A stretch of 64,000 nucleotides of DNA, taken from positions 569,001-633,000 of the forward strand of contig CP031740.1 in assembly GCA_022701275.1 (NCBI GenBank), written 5' to 3'. The notes under the pieces are model-generated. The model did no database searches. It was not told where the DNA came from and was given only the letters and a program-made list of their open reading frames with translations. Made by a program: the position numbers and the translations under genes. Shown here one piece after another: positions 25,129-37,183 of this stretch. The DNA comes from Microcoleus vaginatus PCC 9802. GTDB lineage: Bacteria; Cyanobacteriota; Cyanobacteriia; Cyanobacteriales; Microcoleaceae. The number at the start of each line of letters is the position of its first letter. Position 1 is the first letter of the stretch.

Positions 25129-25974
25129 ATGACCTTAGATCCTTTGCGCCACAAGCTAGCAGCCATAAATCAAGCTTTATCTGCCCTTTCAGCAGAAACC
25201 TGCACGGCGCCCGGATGCAATCAAGCAGTTTCAAAACTTGGTCACAAATTATGCTACGAACATTGGAAAGCTAACAACGCTCCACCCGTGTCACCGCCCA
25301 AACCTAAACCCCAACAATCCTCTTCCCCCTCACTTCTGTCCGCTACCACCATCAGCGAGAAACTAGAAATATCAAAGCACAAAGTCAACCCAATTTTAGC
25401 AGAGTTAGGATTAGTAAACAAAGAGCGCAACGGCTGGGTAGCCACTAAGCGGGGAATAGGTTTTGGGGCGGTGCAAAAAACCTACCCTCAAGACAACACT
25501 CCTTATGTGCTTTGGCCGGAATCTATACTGACCAATCAAGTTTTTATGGTGACTATTGAGAGTCTTAAAGGCGAGAATTCAGAACAGAGCAAAACAGAAG
25601 TAAACACAAAGCTAGGGTTCCGCGAGAAGTTTCGGGCGAGTGCACAGCATCGAACAACTGACGGTCATTTTGTGCGGTCTAAAGCTGAAGTTTTGATTGA
25701 TAATTGGCTCTATATGGCGGAGCTAGTTCACGCCTATGAACGCCGACTCCCCATAGAGGAAGAAGCTTACTGTGACTTTTATATTCCTGGGGGAAAGGTG
25801 TATATTGAATACTGGGGATATGAGAACAACCAGGAGTATCTGGCGCGTAAGAAAGTGAAGCAAGAACTATATCAGAAGTACGAACTAAACCTGATTGAGT
25901 TAACAGATGAACACATCAAGAATTTGGATGATTATTTGCCTAGAATGTTATTAAAATTTGGCGTAATTGTAAAT
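25129..25974 (+). CDS. Zinc finger / winged-helix / PD-(D/E)XK-like nuclease
   Basis: 281-282 residues from ATG 25129; an open frame continues upstream to 24916 but those 71 residues overlap the divergent gene's start region and carry HIP1 sites, so they are excluded. Residues 25-45 form a zinc-finger-like Cys4-type set (CTAPGC, then LCYEH). Residues about 70-115 resemble a winged helix (TTISEKLEISKHKVNPILAE). Residues about 180-275 match a Vsr/DUF559-like nuclease fold: RSKAEVLIDNWL (Glu187), YCDFYIP (Asp216) and KVYIEYWG (Glu227). Such proteins are often solitary defence or repair nucleases. Substrate unknown. The stop codon follows at 25975-25977. Confidence 0.7.
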
Positions 25975-26143
25975 TGAGTGAAAAGTACGAGCGCACTTTT
26001 CATCCGCGTTAATCTCTGTTAATCCGACTATCTATCACAGCTTTCCATGACTTACGCAGTGATAACGATTTTTTGTCATTGTGAGCGATAGCGAAGAATC
26101 TCAAGGTCTGATACTACCGTTACAATGCGTAATTCCTGTTTCA

Positions 26144-26845
26144 TTAGGGGGTTGTACTTATATCTAATAAGTTATTGTAATCCTCTGTGATCTCTAGGGG
26201 AGGAATTTCAATATTTAAAAGAGACATATAACGATGACATATTGCTCTCGCCTCATCGATCAGTTTTTGCAAGTCATCTTTTTCAAGCCTAGTCATCTCT
26301 TCAGGCATTGGCGGGAGCGCGTTTTCATCTTCCTCATTTTCTAATGGATTCCTGGTTTTTTTCAAAACCTCTAAAAGTTTTTCATATTTAAAAAGTTCTT
26401 TCTTGTCATAGTGAGCTATTGCTTTGTCTCTATGATTAAAAAGTATTTCTTTCAATCCATCTAGATTCTGATCATAATCTTTGTCACCCCCTTTTTTATC
26501 TTGGAATTTAATTTGGTCTTTCTTTAATTGTTTTGTGTCTAACTTACCTATTTCCGGAGATTTTTTTTCCCAGTATTTATAATTACTCTCAACAATCTTT
26601 AAAATTTTGGGAACGCTTACAGCATCTTTATGTGAGTCATATACTTGACACAAATATAATACACACAGGTCGCGAAATCCCGTGGCAGTCCTCGTCCAGA
26701 AATGAGGTGCTTTAGCGTATTTTTCTGGCGTACTACTCAAACCATAAAATAAATCATAAGCTACCGACCAATAGTATTGAGCCTCCGATAGCCTAACATC
26801 AATAGAGTTAACCATATCACCAAATTTTTCTTTTTCAACTGTCAT
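26144..26845 (-). CDS. HEPN-domain protein, AbiU2-like
   Basis: 233 residues, helical and charged. The HEPN signature R-x5-H is present as HRDKAIAHYDK (Arg139, His145), preceded by long helices with YYWSVAYDLFYGL and RDLCVLYLCQVYD. The pattern resembles the AbiU2 branch of HEPN proteins, many of which are RNases in toxin-antitoxin or abortive-infection systems. No partner antitoxin is adjacent: the neighbours are chlN and the nuclease-like gene. Base composition is more AT-rich than its neighbours, which hints at transfer. Function is inference. Confidence 0.65.
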   Translation of the reverse strand: MTVEKEKFGDMVNSIDVRLSEAQYYWSVAYDLFYGLSSTPEKYAKAPHFWTRTATGFRDLCVLYLCQVYDSHKDAVSVPKILKIVESNYKYWEKKSPEIGKLDTKQLKKDQIKFQDKKGGDKDYDQNLDGLKEILFNHRDKAIAHYDKKELFKYEKLLEVLKKTRNPLENEEDENALPPMPEEMTRLEKDDLQKLIDEARAICHRYMSLLNIEIPPLEITEDYNNLLDISTTP

Positions 26846-26876
26846 TTTGATAGCCTTTTATTGATTAAGTTATAAA

Positions 26877-26901
26877 GTAGGGTAGGCATTACCTACCCCA
26901 C
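26877..26901 (-). terminator. Possible terminator of chlN
   Basis: The inverted repeat GTAGGGTAGG-CATTA-CCTACCCCAC (one mismatch) lies about 60 bp past the chlN stop and is followed on the minus strand by TTTATAACTT. A weak T-run makes the call tentative. Confidence 0.45.
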
Positions 26902-26958
26902 TTATATAATAATTAGCGCTTTTTACAACAGTGAAACCGGAAGTAGATGAGCTAGAGA

Positions 26959-28843
<1,885 letters not shown>

Positions 28844-30397
28844 TCACTTAAAATCCGACAAAAAGCCCGAAATTTCTTCATCCTCATCGTCGGAATCCAA
28901 ATCACCGAGACCTAGAGCATCTAAATCATCTTCATCGGGATCTCCGGTAGTTGCTTCCCCCAGATCGTCGAGTCCGAGATCGTCGAGGTCATCGTCATCA
29001 GATACAGAGAAATCGTCAATACCGTCATCGTCCAAGTCGCCCAGATCCATGTCTAGGTCATCTGAGGTCGCTGTCCCAAAAGGATCGGGTATTTCTTCGG
29101 CGACAAACTCTGCATCTTCTTCCCCAAACGGATCGGAAATCCCCGCTTCGAGATCTCCAGAGGTCAAAGTCCCAAATTGTGAGGCTTCTTCTTCCTCGTC
29201 ATCGCCGAGGTCGAGACCGCCCAAAGCCGAGGCTTCTTCTTCCTCGTCATCGCCGAGGTCGAAACCGTCCAAAGCCGAGGCTTCTTCTTCCTCGTCATCG
29301 CCGAGGTCGAGACCGCCTAAAGCCGAGGCTTCTTCCTCATCGTCGTCCATGTCAAAATCAGATACGGCATCTTCCTCGTCGTCGCCGAGGTCGAAGTCAG
29401 ATACGGCGTCTTCCTCATCGTCACCCATATCGAAGTCAGATACGGCGTCTTCCTCATCGTCGCCGAGGTCGAGACCGTCCAAAGCCGAGGCTTCTTCCTC
29501 ATCGTCGTCCAGGTCGAAGTCGGAGACTGCTTCTTCCTCATCGTCGTCCAGGTCGAAGTCGGAGACTGCTTCTTCCTCGTCGTCGTCCAGGTCGAAGTCG
29601 GAGACTGCTTCTTCCTCATCATCGCCCAGGTCGAAGTCGGAGACTGCTTCTTCCTCGTCATCGCCCAGGTCGAAGTCGGAGACTGCTTCTTCCTCGTCAT
29701 CGCCCAGGTCGAAGTCGGAGACTGCTTCTTCCTCAAACTCATCGAAGGATTCGTCGTCGGAGCTCAGTGCTGACGCAGCAGCAGCCAGACCGGCGGCTCC
29801 GGCGACTCCGGCGACTACTCCGGCTGCTGCTAAGGCCGCACCGCCCAATTTATTAGATTTGGCATCAGCGGGTGCAGCAGTTGCAGTTTGAGCTGCTGCG
29901 GGTGCAGCAGTTGCAGTTTGAGCAGCAGCAGGTGCAGCAGTTGCAGTTTGAGCTGCTGCGGGTGCAGCACTTGCAGTTTGAGCCGCTGCGGGTGCAGTTT
30001 GAGCCGCTGCGGGTGCAGCAGTTGCAGTTTGAGCTGCTGCGGGTGCAGCACTTGCAGTTTGAGCCGCTGCGGGTGTTGGAGATGTGCCGGCCGTCTGCGG
30101 CGCGATATTTGAGGGCATACCCAGCGCTAGGTCCGGGTCAAAATTTAGCCCCAAAACTTCGATCAGGCTGTCTGCATCCGGCTTGAGTTTTGAGAAGGGC
30201 AGCATTAATTGCTGGAGTTCCGGCTCCAGGGCAGCCGCAATTCCCAGGATGAGGTAAGAAACCGGCCTTTTCCCGCCGTCGGGTGTGGCGACCGTGTTGT
30301 CAGCCGTCATGTGCAGGAGCAGCCAAGCCCGATTTACCTGGTAGTAGTCCAACCACTTCTGTTTGAGAGCAACTGAAAAAGTATCAAAAAAAGCCAT
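28844..30397 (-). CDS. DUF5331 protein with long repeat-expanded acidic tail
   Basis: 517 residues. The N-terminal ~100 residues (FFDTFSVALKQKWLDYYQVN, then GGKRPVSYLILGIAAALEPE) are the DUF5331 domain, a cyanobacterial family characteristically located between chlL and chlN. The rest is low complexity: an Ala/Pro/Gln/Thr region (about 105-185, ~10-residue period), an Ala/Gly hydrophobic segment (about 185-210), then an Asp/Glu region with a 13-residue period (FDLGDDEEEAVSD) shifting to 15-17 residues, ending in an acidic tail. The domain may assist protochlorophyllide reductase expression or assembly, but this is only inferred from position. Confidence 0.9.
   Translation of the reverse strand: MAFFDTFSVALKQKWLDYYQVNRAWLLLHMTADNTVATPDGGKRPVSYLILGIAAALEPELQQLMLPFSKLKPDADSLIEVLGLNFDPDLALGMPSNIAPQTAGTSPTPAAAQTASAAPAAAQTATAAPAAAQTAPAAAQTASAAPAAAQTATAAPAAAQTATAAPAAAQTATAAPADAKSNKLGGAALAAAGVVAGVAGAAGLAAAASALSSDDESFDEFEEEAVSDFDLGDDEEEAVSDFDLGDDEEEAVSDFDLGDDEEEAVSDFDLDDDEEEAVSDFDLDDDEEEAVSDFDLDDDEEEASALDGLDLGDDEEDAVSDFDMGDDEEDAVSDFDLGDDEEDAVSDFDMDDDEEEASALGGLDLGDDEEEEASALDGFDLGDDEEEEASALGGLDLGDDEEEEASQFGTLTSGDLEAGISDPFGEEDAEFVAEEIPDPFGTATSDDLDMDLGDLDDDGIDDFSVSDDDDLDDLGLDDLGEATTGDPDEDDLDALGLGDLDSDDEDEEISGFLSDFK
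29180..29735. repeat. Coding minisatellite (39-51 bp units)
   Basis: Tandem units encoding acidic DDEEEAVSDFDL and DDEEEEASALGG peptides within the DUF5331 gene. Neighbouring units are near identical, so copy number is likely to vary between strains and assemblies. Confidence 0.85.
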
Positions 30398-30431
30398 AAC
30401 CTCTTTATCCTCATCCTGATCGCTAGACCTA

Positions 30432-31298
30432 TTAAACCATCATCAGGTCTAGCTCATCTTCCTCCTTCTTGACCACCGGTTGCACTGGATTTAGATAAAA
30501 ATCTGAAAGTAAGGCGAATAATTCGCGATCGGGCGTGTCGTTGGGCACTACTCCTTCGGGCATTGCCAAAATCTGGTCAGCGATGTTGAGGTAGTAATCG
30601 CAGACGTAGTTGAGGGAAGGATCGCTTTCGGCCATCTCAAACAATGTTTTGCCTTTGACGCGAGAAACGCGGATGTCTTCAATCAGGGGCAGCACTTCCA
30701 GCACGGGCATCGGTACAGAGTCAATGTACTTGTCGATCAAGTCGCGCTTTGAGGTGCGGTTGCCAATTAAACCGGCGAGCCGCAACGGGTGAGTGCGGGC
30801 TTTTTCGCGGACTGAGGCGGCGATGCGGTTGGCTGCAAATAAAGCGTCGAACCCGTTGTCGGTAACAATCATGCAGTAATCGGCGTAGTTCAAGGGGGCT
30901 GCAAAACCGCCGCACACTACGTCACCGAGCACGTCGAACAGAATGATGTCGTATTCGTCGAAGGCATTGAGCTCTTTGAGGAGCTTGACGGTTTCACCGA
31001 CTACATAGCCGCCGCAGCCAGCTCCTGCGGGAGGGCCACCTGCTTCTACGCAGTCAACGCCGCCGTAGCCTTTGTATATGACATCTTCGGGCCAAACGTC
31101 TTCGTAGTGATAGTCCTTTTGCTGAAGGGTGTCAATAATTGTGGGGATCAAGAACCCAGTGAGGGTAAATGTGCTGTCGTGCTTTGGATCGCAACCGATT
31201 TGCAAAACTTTCTTGCCGCGCTTGGCTAGGGCAACGGAGATGTTGCAGCTTGTTGTCGATTTGCCAATTCCACCTTTTCCGTAAACTGCGAGTTTCAC
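30432..31298 (-). CDS. chlL: Light-independent protochlorophyllide reductase iron-sulfur ATP-binding subunit
   Basis: 288 residues. ChlL is the nitrogenase iron-protein-like homodimer that hydrolyses ATP and passes electrons to ChlNB for dark chlorophyll synthesis. The P-loop [14 protein letters not shown] (7-20) and the 4Fe-4S ligands Cys95 (AGAGCGGYV) and Cys129 (GDVVCGGFA) are intact, with switch region FDVLGDV. It is the first gene of the chlL-DUF5331-chlN group; about 35 bp separate it from the DUF5331 gene, so the two are probably co-transcribed. The short C-terminal tail with EEDEL is typical for cyanobacteria. Confidence 0.98.
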   Translation of the reverse strand: MKLAVYGKGGIGKSTTSCNISVALAKRGKKVLQIGCDPKHDSTFTLTGFLIPTIIDTLQQKDYHYEDVWPEDVIYKGYGGVDCVEAGGPPAGAGCGGYVVGETVKLLKELNAFDEYDIILFDVLGDVVCGGFAAPLNYADYCMIVTDNGFDALFAANRIAASVREKARTHPLRLAGLIGNRTSKRDLIDKYIDSVPMPVLEVLPLIEDIRVSRVKGKTLFEMAESDPSLNYVCDYYLNIADQILAMPEGVVPNDTPDRELFALLSDFYLNPVQPVVKKEEDELDLMMV

Positions 31299-31917
31299 TC
31301 TTTGTTCTCCTATAAATTTCTATCAAAACGATGAGGGCTGGGTTTTCATGCTTTTTTCGATCGCCCAATTGCAATAGCCCAATTGCAATTCCCTTACTGT
31401 CAGTCGATTTGAGATTTCAGATTTGAGATTAAAGAATGAACTCCACAGATGAATCTGGGGCTTCTCTCTAACTAAAATTTTCGATCTCGACGACTTTTGT
31501 TTGGGGCTTCTATCCTTCTTTGGGTTAGGCCAATTTTGGAGTCCGCCCTTAGTCACCTCGTTGAAAGCATTATTAGCTAACTTGCGATGAAAAGAAAGGG
31601 GGCGTCTAAATGAAAATGCTAGTAAATTTGTTTATTTTGCACCTCTGAGAATCTTAACTGGTTTTTTGACATAAAAATCTATTTTTATAATTTTTTTAGC
31701 TTTTAAATTGATTTTAGAATACTTTCTTAATATAAAGAGGTACAAAAATAAAACAAAAATTAACTTCTCAAACAATCTGGGCTTTTGGCTTTGGGGCTAG
31801 GATGCAGGCAGTTGAGGGCTTGTGCGGGTAACTGGAACGGTCATAAAGGCGCTAGTGGATGAGGCAAACTCGAAGTGAGTTCGCATCAGTTGGGTCAGGG
31901 GAGGCCAAAGTTATGGG

Positions 31918-31948
31918 ATTTTAGATTTTAGATTTTAGATTTTAGATT
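31918..31948. repeat. Heptanucleotide tandem repeat (ATTTTAG)n
   Basis: About 4.4 units; its inverted partner is at 32195-32226, so the 309-bp segment between their outer ends can pair at its ends. Confidence 0.9.
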
Positions 31949-32194
31949 GGGAAAGATTGACTTTGCTTGGGTTTCTGGTGTTTTGTAAAAAATTGTGAAT
32001 TTTTAGGAAATGGGGGGAGTCGGAGAGTGGGGGAGTGAGTCGGGAAGAGGGAGAGTGGATGGGGAGAGTGGAGGAGTGGGAGAATATCATGTCTTCCCCA
32101 TGACTACTGATACCAGTTGAAAAAAAGAATGCAACTGTACGCCCGTGATCCCAACCCCGGGCTTCATGAGTCATTTCCCATCCTTAAATTGTTC

Positions 32195-32226
32195 AATCTA
32201 AAATCTAAAATCTAAAATCTAAAATC
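32195..32226. repeat. Inverted heptanucleotide tandem repeat (CTAAAAT)n
   Basis: Reverse complement of the ATTTTAG runs at 31918, 5790 and 57562. Confidence 0.9.
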
Positions 32227-32239
32227 GTATGACTGCTGA

Positions 32240-34402
32240 CTAATGACCACTGACTATCGGAATCTCGATCGCAAATTCAGTGCCCCGTCCAGCTTCCGAA
32301 ACGCAGTCGAGCCGCCCCCCGTGCTGTTCGACGACTAAATGGTAAGAAATCGACAGTCCCAACCCAGTGCCCTTGCCGACTGGTTTGGTAGTAAAAAACG
32401 GGTCAAATAATTGGCGGCGAATCTCCTCCGGTATGCCCCGCCCGTTGTCGGAAATGCGGATCGCCACAAAATCGCCGCCAACAACTTCAGTGCGAATTGT
32501 AATTGTGGGAACAGTCAATGGAGAACTAGGATGTGACAGGGCTGAATTTTTCGCATTTCTCGTCGCCCATTCCCCTTTCTGGATTTCTTCATCCAAAGCA
32601 TCAATAGCATTGCCGATAATATTCATGAACACCTGATTGATCTGACCGGCACAGCACTCGATGTGGGGCAAATTGCCATATTCTTTAATAATCTGGATAG
32701 CTGGATGTCCGCCGTGGGCTTTGAGCCGGTGCTGCAAAATCAACAAAGTGGTTTCGAGTCCCTCGTGAATGTCAACGAGCTTGATGTTAGATTGATCCGA
32801 TCGCGAAAAATTACGCATCGACACAACTATTTGGCGGATGCGCTCGGTTCCTACTTGCATAGAAGACACTAGCTTAGATAAGTCTTCTACCAAAAAATCG
32901 ATTTCCATCTCTGCTGCTGCTTCCCGAATTTCCGAGACTGGTTCGGGATAGTGCTGCTGGTAAAGTCCCAAAAGTTGGAGCAATTCTTTGATGTAGTGGC
33001 TGGCGTGGGAAAGGTTGCCGTAGATAAAATTAACAGGATTGTTAATTTCATGAGCGATACCGGCAATCATTTGTCCCAAAGAAGACATTTTTTCGGTTTG
33101 CACTAATTGAGTTTGAGTTTGCTGCAACTTTCGCACAGTTTGCTCTAATTGCTGCGCTTGATTTTTCAAGCAAGTTTGCTTTCGCCGCAGCACTTCTTCG
33201 ACTCGCTGGCGCTTGATAATATCGCGTCTCAACAATTCATTGGATTCTAAAAGTTGAGCGGTGCGTTCTTCAACTTGTTTTTTTAAGTCGTCGTGAGCTT
33301 GGCGCAGGGCTTCTTGGGCCCGCTGCCGCTCTAAAATTTCTTGCTGCAAAAGTTCGTTGGCTTTCTGCAATTGGGCGGCTCGATCGTCCACTGCTTGCTG
33401 CAAAAGCTCGATCGTCCCATACATTTCAGATTGGTTAAAAACTTGGGGCAAACTTGTCTGAGAGACAACGCCCAAAAGTTCTCCCTGGCTGCCAACTACT
33501 ACCAAACGGCGGACGCAGTGCCGCTGCATGGACTGGTGGACACTCCAGAGGGAATCGGCGGGAGATATGCAAAATAAAGGCGCACTCATGGCCCTTGCTG
33601 CCGGGATTTCCGAGAGGTTTAATTCGAGGGCGTGAAACTGCACGATGTCGCGCTCGGTGACAATGCCGATCGGAATTTTATAATTTTGTGTTGGTGCGAT
33701 CGCCAGCTCTGGATGCTGAGTTTGCTCTTTGACAATGACGACGGAACTAACTCGATGCTTGACCATGAGCTGGGCTAAATCGAGGGCTGAGGCAGTTGTT
33801 GGGGCAGAAATGACTTCTTTCGTCATGACATCTGCTGCACAGCGCAAATTGGTTAGCAAGTTAATCGGTTGCAGGGCTTCGTGAATGGCTTCGCGGGTGA
33901 TGATGCCGAGAAGTCGCGAGTCCTCGTCCACTACGGGCAAATGCCGGATCTGGTGCTGGCGCAACGTGAACATAGCTGTGAAAATATCTTGAGACTCGGA
34001 TTGTTTGAGGGTAATGGGCGATGGAGTCATTACGTCAGCAATTGTCAGTCCGACTGTACAAGCTGCCACGGTAGTTAGCTTGACGATATCCCGTTCTGTA
34101 AAAATGCCGATCGGTCGATTATCTTCCACGACTAAGACGCAACTGCGCTTGGCTGCGCTAGCAACAGCCTTTTGTTTTTCGCCACAAAGCTGACAGGAGA
34201 CGCGCATCGGGTTCATGAGAGCCAACACCTGGGCGATCGGGGTTTCTGGAGCGACGGTGAGGGGGTGGCGGTCGATCGCCCGATCTAAAGGTGAGGAGTA
34301 GAGCGCTTGGCTGTTGGGCCGTCCCGCGGGTTCTGATGATTTAATTGCTGGCAACTGGGGGGCTGAATTTACGAAATGCTGTAATTTTTGTTCTTGGAGC
34401 AT
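32240..34402 (-). CDS. CBS-domain sensor histidine kinase
   Basis: 720 residues, no transmembrane segment, so cytosolic. Two CBS pairs (four CBS motifs) span about 40-340; they commonly bind adenosyl ligands. The first CBS carries an insertion with [10 protein letters not shown] and a third cysteine (KRSC), a possible metal or redox site. A long coiled coil (about 340-440, E/Q/L-rich) leads to HisKA with the H-box [12 protein letters not shown] (about 454), and HATPase motifs [12 protein letters not shown] and [15 protein letters not shown]. No receiver domain and no response regulator gene is adjacent, so it is an orphan kinase. It probably couples energy state or redox state to phosphorelay; ligand not determined. 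Confidence 0.92.
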   Translation of the reverse strand: MLQEQKLQHFVNSAPQLPAIKSSEPAGRPNSQALYSSPLDRAIDRHPLTVAPETPIAQVLALMNPMRVSCQLCGEKQKAVASAAKRSCVLVVEDNRPIGIFTERDIVKLTTVAACTVGLTIADVMTPSPITLKQSESQDIFTAMFTLRQHQIRHLPVVDEDSRLLGIITREAIHEALQPINLLTNLRCAADVMTKEVISAPTTASALDLAQLMVKHRVSSVVIVKEQTQHPELAIAPTQNYKIPIGIVTERDIVQFHALELNLSEIPAARAMSAPLFCISPADSLWSVHQSMQRHCVRRLVVVGSQGELLGVVSQTSLPQVFNQSEMYGTIELLQQAVDDRAAQLQKANELLQQEILERQRAQEALRQAHDDLKKQVEERTAQLLESNELLRRDIIKRQRVEEVLRRKQTCLKNQAQQLEQTVRKLQQTQTQLVQTEKMSSLGQMIAGIAHEINNPVNFIYGNLSHASHYIKELLQLLGLYQQHYPEPVSEIREAAAEMEIDFLVEDLSKLVSSMQVGTERIRQIVVSMRNFSRSDQSNIKLVDIHEGLETTLLILQHRLKAHGGHPAIQIIKEYGNLPHIECCAGQINQVFMNIIGNAIDALDEEIQKGEWATRNAKNSALSHPSSPLTVPTITIRTEVVGGDFVAIRISDNGRGIPEEIRRQLFDPFFTTKPVGKGTGLGLSISYHLVVEQHGGRLDCVSEAGRGTEFAIEIPIVSGH

Positions 34403-34551
34403 GGTTGATTATTAATTTTACTTAATGAATTGTTACAATTTTGCAGACTTAGGTTGGCAGACTTAGCATTAATTAAGCGGGTGATAGATGCTCGATCGCC
34501 TAAAATCTGATTGCTAGAACACTCTTATTTAATTTTTATTTTTTAAATCCT

Positions 34552-37113
34552 ATGTCGTGGACTCCCTTAAGTCATCGAATTCATCACTTGCCGCTGATCC
34601 TTGCGGGTCCGATTTTGCGCCGGACTGAAAGTCGGGCCGTGACAGTTTGGCTGGCGCTGAAAGCACCCCGCAAAGTCGAACTCAAGGTTTATTCGACTGA
34701 GGGCGGAATCGGCGAAATTGTGGATCGACCATTGCTCCAAGGTGCGAGATCTACCGTGCAGCTCGGCAAATACCTGCACGTAGTGGCGGTGACTGCTAAA
34801 CCAATTAATAGCAATGTCTTGACATCCGGGCAAATTTATGCTTACGACATAGAGTTTGCTGGGAATCGCGAGTCGCCGTCGGGGGTTGCAGTCCCAGAAA
34901 ATGAGAAAGAAAATCTCATTTCTTCTCTGTGGCCTGCTTCTCCTGATTTGTCGGCTTTGGGACGGGAGGCGATCGGTTATTTCGCTCACCAGTTGCCGAC
35001 TTTTGCCCTGCCGCCGAAGGATTTAAACTATTTGCGTATCGTTCACGGTTCTTGTCGCAAGCCCCACGGAGACGGCAGAGATGCGCTGCCAATCTTGGAT
35101 AATTCGATCGAACAGTTTGCAGGTACAGCAAATAGCAGGCCCCACCAACTGTTTTTAACCGGTGACCAAATTTACGGCGACGACGTTGCCGATGCGATGC
35201 TGTGGGCTTTGACGGACGCTGGCGATACACTGTTGGGCTGGGAAGAAAGTCTACCCCTGATGGATGATGCCCAAATTAAAAAGAATTTGTGTATCAGTAT
35301 ACCTAAAAATTCGGAAAACGAAAATGCAGTTGGCCAAGAGAGGGAAATTTTGAGAGAGTCCCCTCTTCAGAAACTCTCTGAGGCTGATGAGTATCAGTAC
35401 AAAAAACCAATTCAGTTACAGCCGGGGACTCGCAGCGATATTGCCAGAGATTTTGCCGGCTTTACGGGGATGTTGGTGAATAAACCGGACAAGGCTAAAA
35501 GTCACTTGTTTAGCTTGGGCGAATATTATGCGATGTATTTGTTAGTTTGGTCACCGATACTTTGGTGCGCGCGTTTTCCGAAGGGTAAGGATATTTGTCC
35601 AAATTCTAAGCAGGCAAAAGTCTGGGATAGAGAAGTTGTTGAACTTGACGGTTTTGCCCGCAATTTGTGGAGGGTGAGGAGGGCGCTAGCGAATATTCCT
35701 ACTTATATGATTTGCGACGACCATGATGTTAGCGACGATTTGTATTTGAATCGAGAGTGGTGTTACCGGGTGCTGGGGAAGCCGCTGGGACGGCGGGTGG
35801 TGCAGAATGCTTTGCTGGCTTACGCTGTGTTTCAGGCTTGGGGAAATACGCCCGCACAGTTCGATCGCGAAAAACCGGGAGATAAATTATTAAAAGCTGC
35901 TGAAAAATGGTCGGAGTCGGCGGGAACTGATGTTTCTGCTTGGGAGGATGCCGCTTCGTATGTGGGAATTCCAGGACTCGATCCGAAAACTCATTTGCCT
36001 AAGTTGAAATTAGATGAAGATGTTTTTATTTTGGATCGAGATGACCAGGGTGTAAATGAGGTTTTGAATTGGCATTTTACTGTGAGAAGTTTTAAGCACG
36101 AGGTAATTGTGCTGGATACGCGGACTTGGCGGGGGTATCCGGTGGAAAGCCCGATCGATCCGCCGATGCTTTTGACTCACAAAGGTTTTGAGGAGCAAAT
36201 TCAGCAACCTTTGAAGGAGACGGATTTGCTGAATAAAACTGGGGAGTTTGAGATTGAGGCGACGCTGGTGGTTGTGCCGACAAATTTGGTGGGTTTGTGG
36301 ATTATTGATGCGGTGCAAAAGTGGGATGTTGCACAGGGGAAGGTTTTTAGTAGTGATGCGGGGGATGCTTGGAATTTTCATGAGTTAGCTTTTGTGAAGC
36401 TGTTGGTGGAATTTTTTAAACAGCGCGATCGGGTGATTGTGTTGACGGGGGATATTCACTATGCTGCTGCTGTGCGGCTGAGTTATTGGTATGATTGTCA
36501 TTTTGGCGATTCTCGACCGAATATTGAGCCTTTGAGGGGGGCGAATTATAAGTCAAGTTGTCAATATTCTGTGCTGGCGCAGTTGACTGCTAGTGCTTTT
36601 ATCAATGAGGAGTGGACAACGCATTTAGTTCATACTAAGATTAAGTCGCTGCTTCCTGAGCGATCGCACCAATGTTTGGGATGGAATGAGCCGCTGGAAT
36701 TAATGAATATTTCGAGGATGACCAGAAAGAAAGCTGTGGCGGCTGGTTTCAAAAATAGACAATCTATGCCTGACTGGGGCTATCAAATTGACTGGATTAA
36801 ACGGCAAAGAGCTCGGGTGTTTTTGCAAGAAGAAAAGGGAACTCCGTCAAGTAGATCGCATAAAAATAAACAATTGCCACTGCTGCATAGGTTGTGGAAT
36901 TTTATATCGCTGTTGTGGCGCAATCGCTGGCTGCAAGAGGGTGATGAGATTGTGGGATATAGCAATATTGCGATCGTCAGTTTTCAGTGGCCTGCGGATG
37001 GTGATGGGGAGAAGGCGGTGATGCAAAATGTTTATTGGCGACCGCTTTGGGAGCCGGATAGTGTGGTTTACAGTCAATATTTTGTGCCGCTGGGATTGGA
37101 TGAGGATGATTAG
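34552..37113 (+). CDS. PhoD-like metallophosphatase
   Basis: 853 residues. Metal-ligand motifs of the PhoD/calcineurin-like superfamily are visible: VHGSCRKPHGDG, FLTGDQIYGDDVADAML (about 201-216), MICDDHDVSDDLY (about 387) and VLTGDIHYAAAVRLSYW (about 630). It is longer than typical PhoD enzymes and has no evident Tat signal (no twin Arg near the N-terminus), so it may be cytosolic. It hydrolyses phosphoesters of unknown identity. The N-terminus (HHLPLILAGPILRRTESRAV) resembles the Ig-like domain that precedes PhoD in cyanobacterial members. Adjacent genes give no pathway clue. Confidence 0.85.
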   Translation: MSWTPLSHRIHHLPLILAGPILRRTESRAVTVWLALKAPRKVELKVYSTEGGIGEIVDRPLLQGARSTVQLGKYLHVVAVTAKPINSNVLTSGQIYAYDIEFAGNRESPSGVAVPENEKENLISSLWPASPDLSALGREAIGYFAHQLPTFALPPKDLNYLRIVHGSCRKPHGDGRDALPILDNSIEQFAGTANSRPHQLFLTGDQIYGDDVADAMLWALTDAGDTLLGWEESLPLMDDAQIKKNLCISIPKNSENENAVGQEREILRESPLQKLSEADEYQYKKPIQLQPGTRSDIARDFAGFTGMLVNKPDKAKSHLFSLGEYYAMYLLVWSPILWCARFPKGKDICPNSKQAKVWDREVVELDGFARNLWRVRRALANIPTYMICDDHDVSDDLYLNREWCYRVLGKPLGRRVVQNALLAYAVFQAWGNTPAQFDREKPGDKLLKAAEKWSESAGTDVSAWEDAASYVGIPGLDPKTHLPKLKLDEDVFILDRDDQGVNEVLNWHFTVRSFKHEVIVLDTRTWRGYPVESPIDPPMLLTHKGFEEQIQQPLKETDLLNKTGEFEIEATLVVVPTNLVGLWIIDAVQKWDVAQGKVFSSDAGDAWNFHELAFVKLLVEFFKQRDRVIVLTGDIHYAAAVRLSYWYDCHFGDSRPNIEPLRGANYKSSCQYSVLAQLTASAFINEEWTTHLVHTKIKSLLPERSHQCLGWNEPLELMNISRMTRKKAVAAGFKNRQSMPDWGYQIDWIKRQRARVFLQEEKGTPSSRSHKNKQLPLLHRLWNFISLLWRNRWLQEGDEIVGYSNIAIVSFQWPADGDGEKAVMQNVYWRPLWEPDSVVYSQYFVPLGLDEDD

Positions 37114-37183
37114 ATTACCGATTTCTTGAAGAAGTCGGGGATTTGGATATTGGTACAATATTGTGATGAGTTGGTGGCAGTTT

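Larger units (their letters stand above)
31299..32239. other. 0.94-kb intergenic region with inverted heptamer tracts
   Basis: It contains the chlL promoter region (right of 31298, AT-rich near 31620-31770) and, further right, two (ATTTTAG)n tracts in opposite orientation at 31918-31948 and 32195-32226, bounding a GA-rich stretch. The open frame 31935-32174 between them has no gene-like features. Confidence 0.5.

Noticed and set aside
29049-29891. Plus-strand Ser-rich open frames of 280-301 residues
   Set aside because: They are antisense to the repeat-rich DUF5331 gene and consist only of the complements of its acidic repeats.
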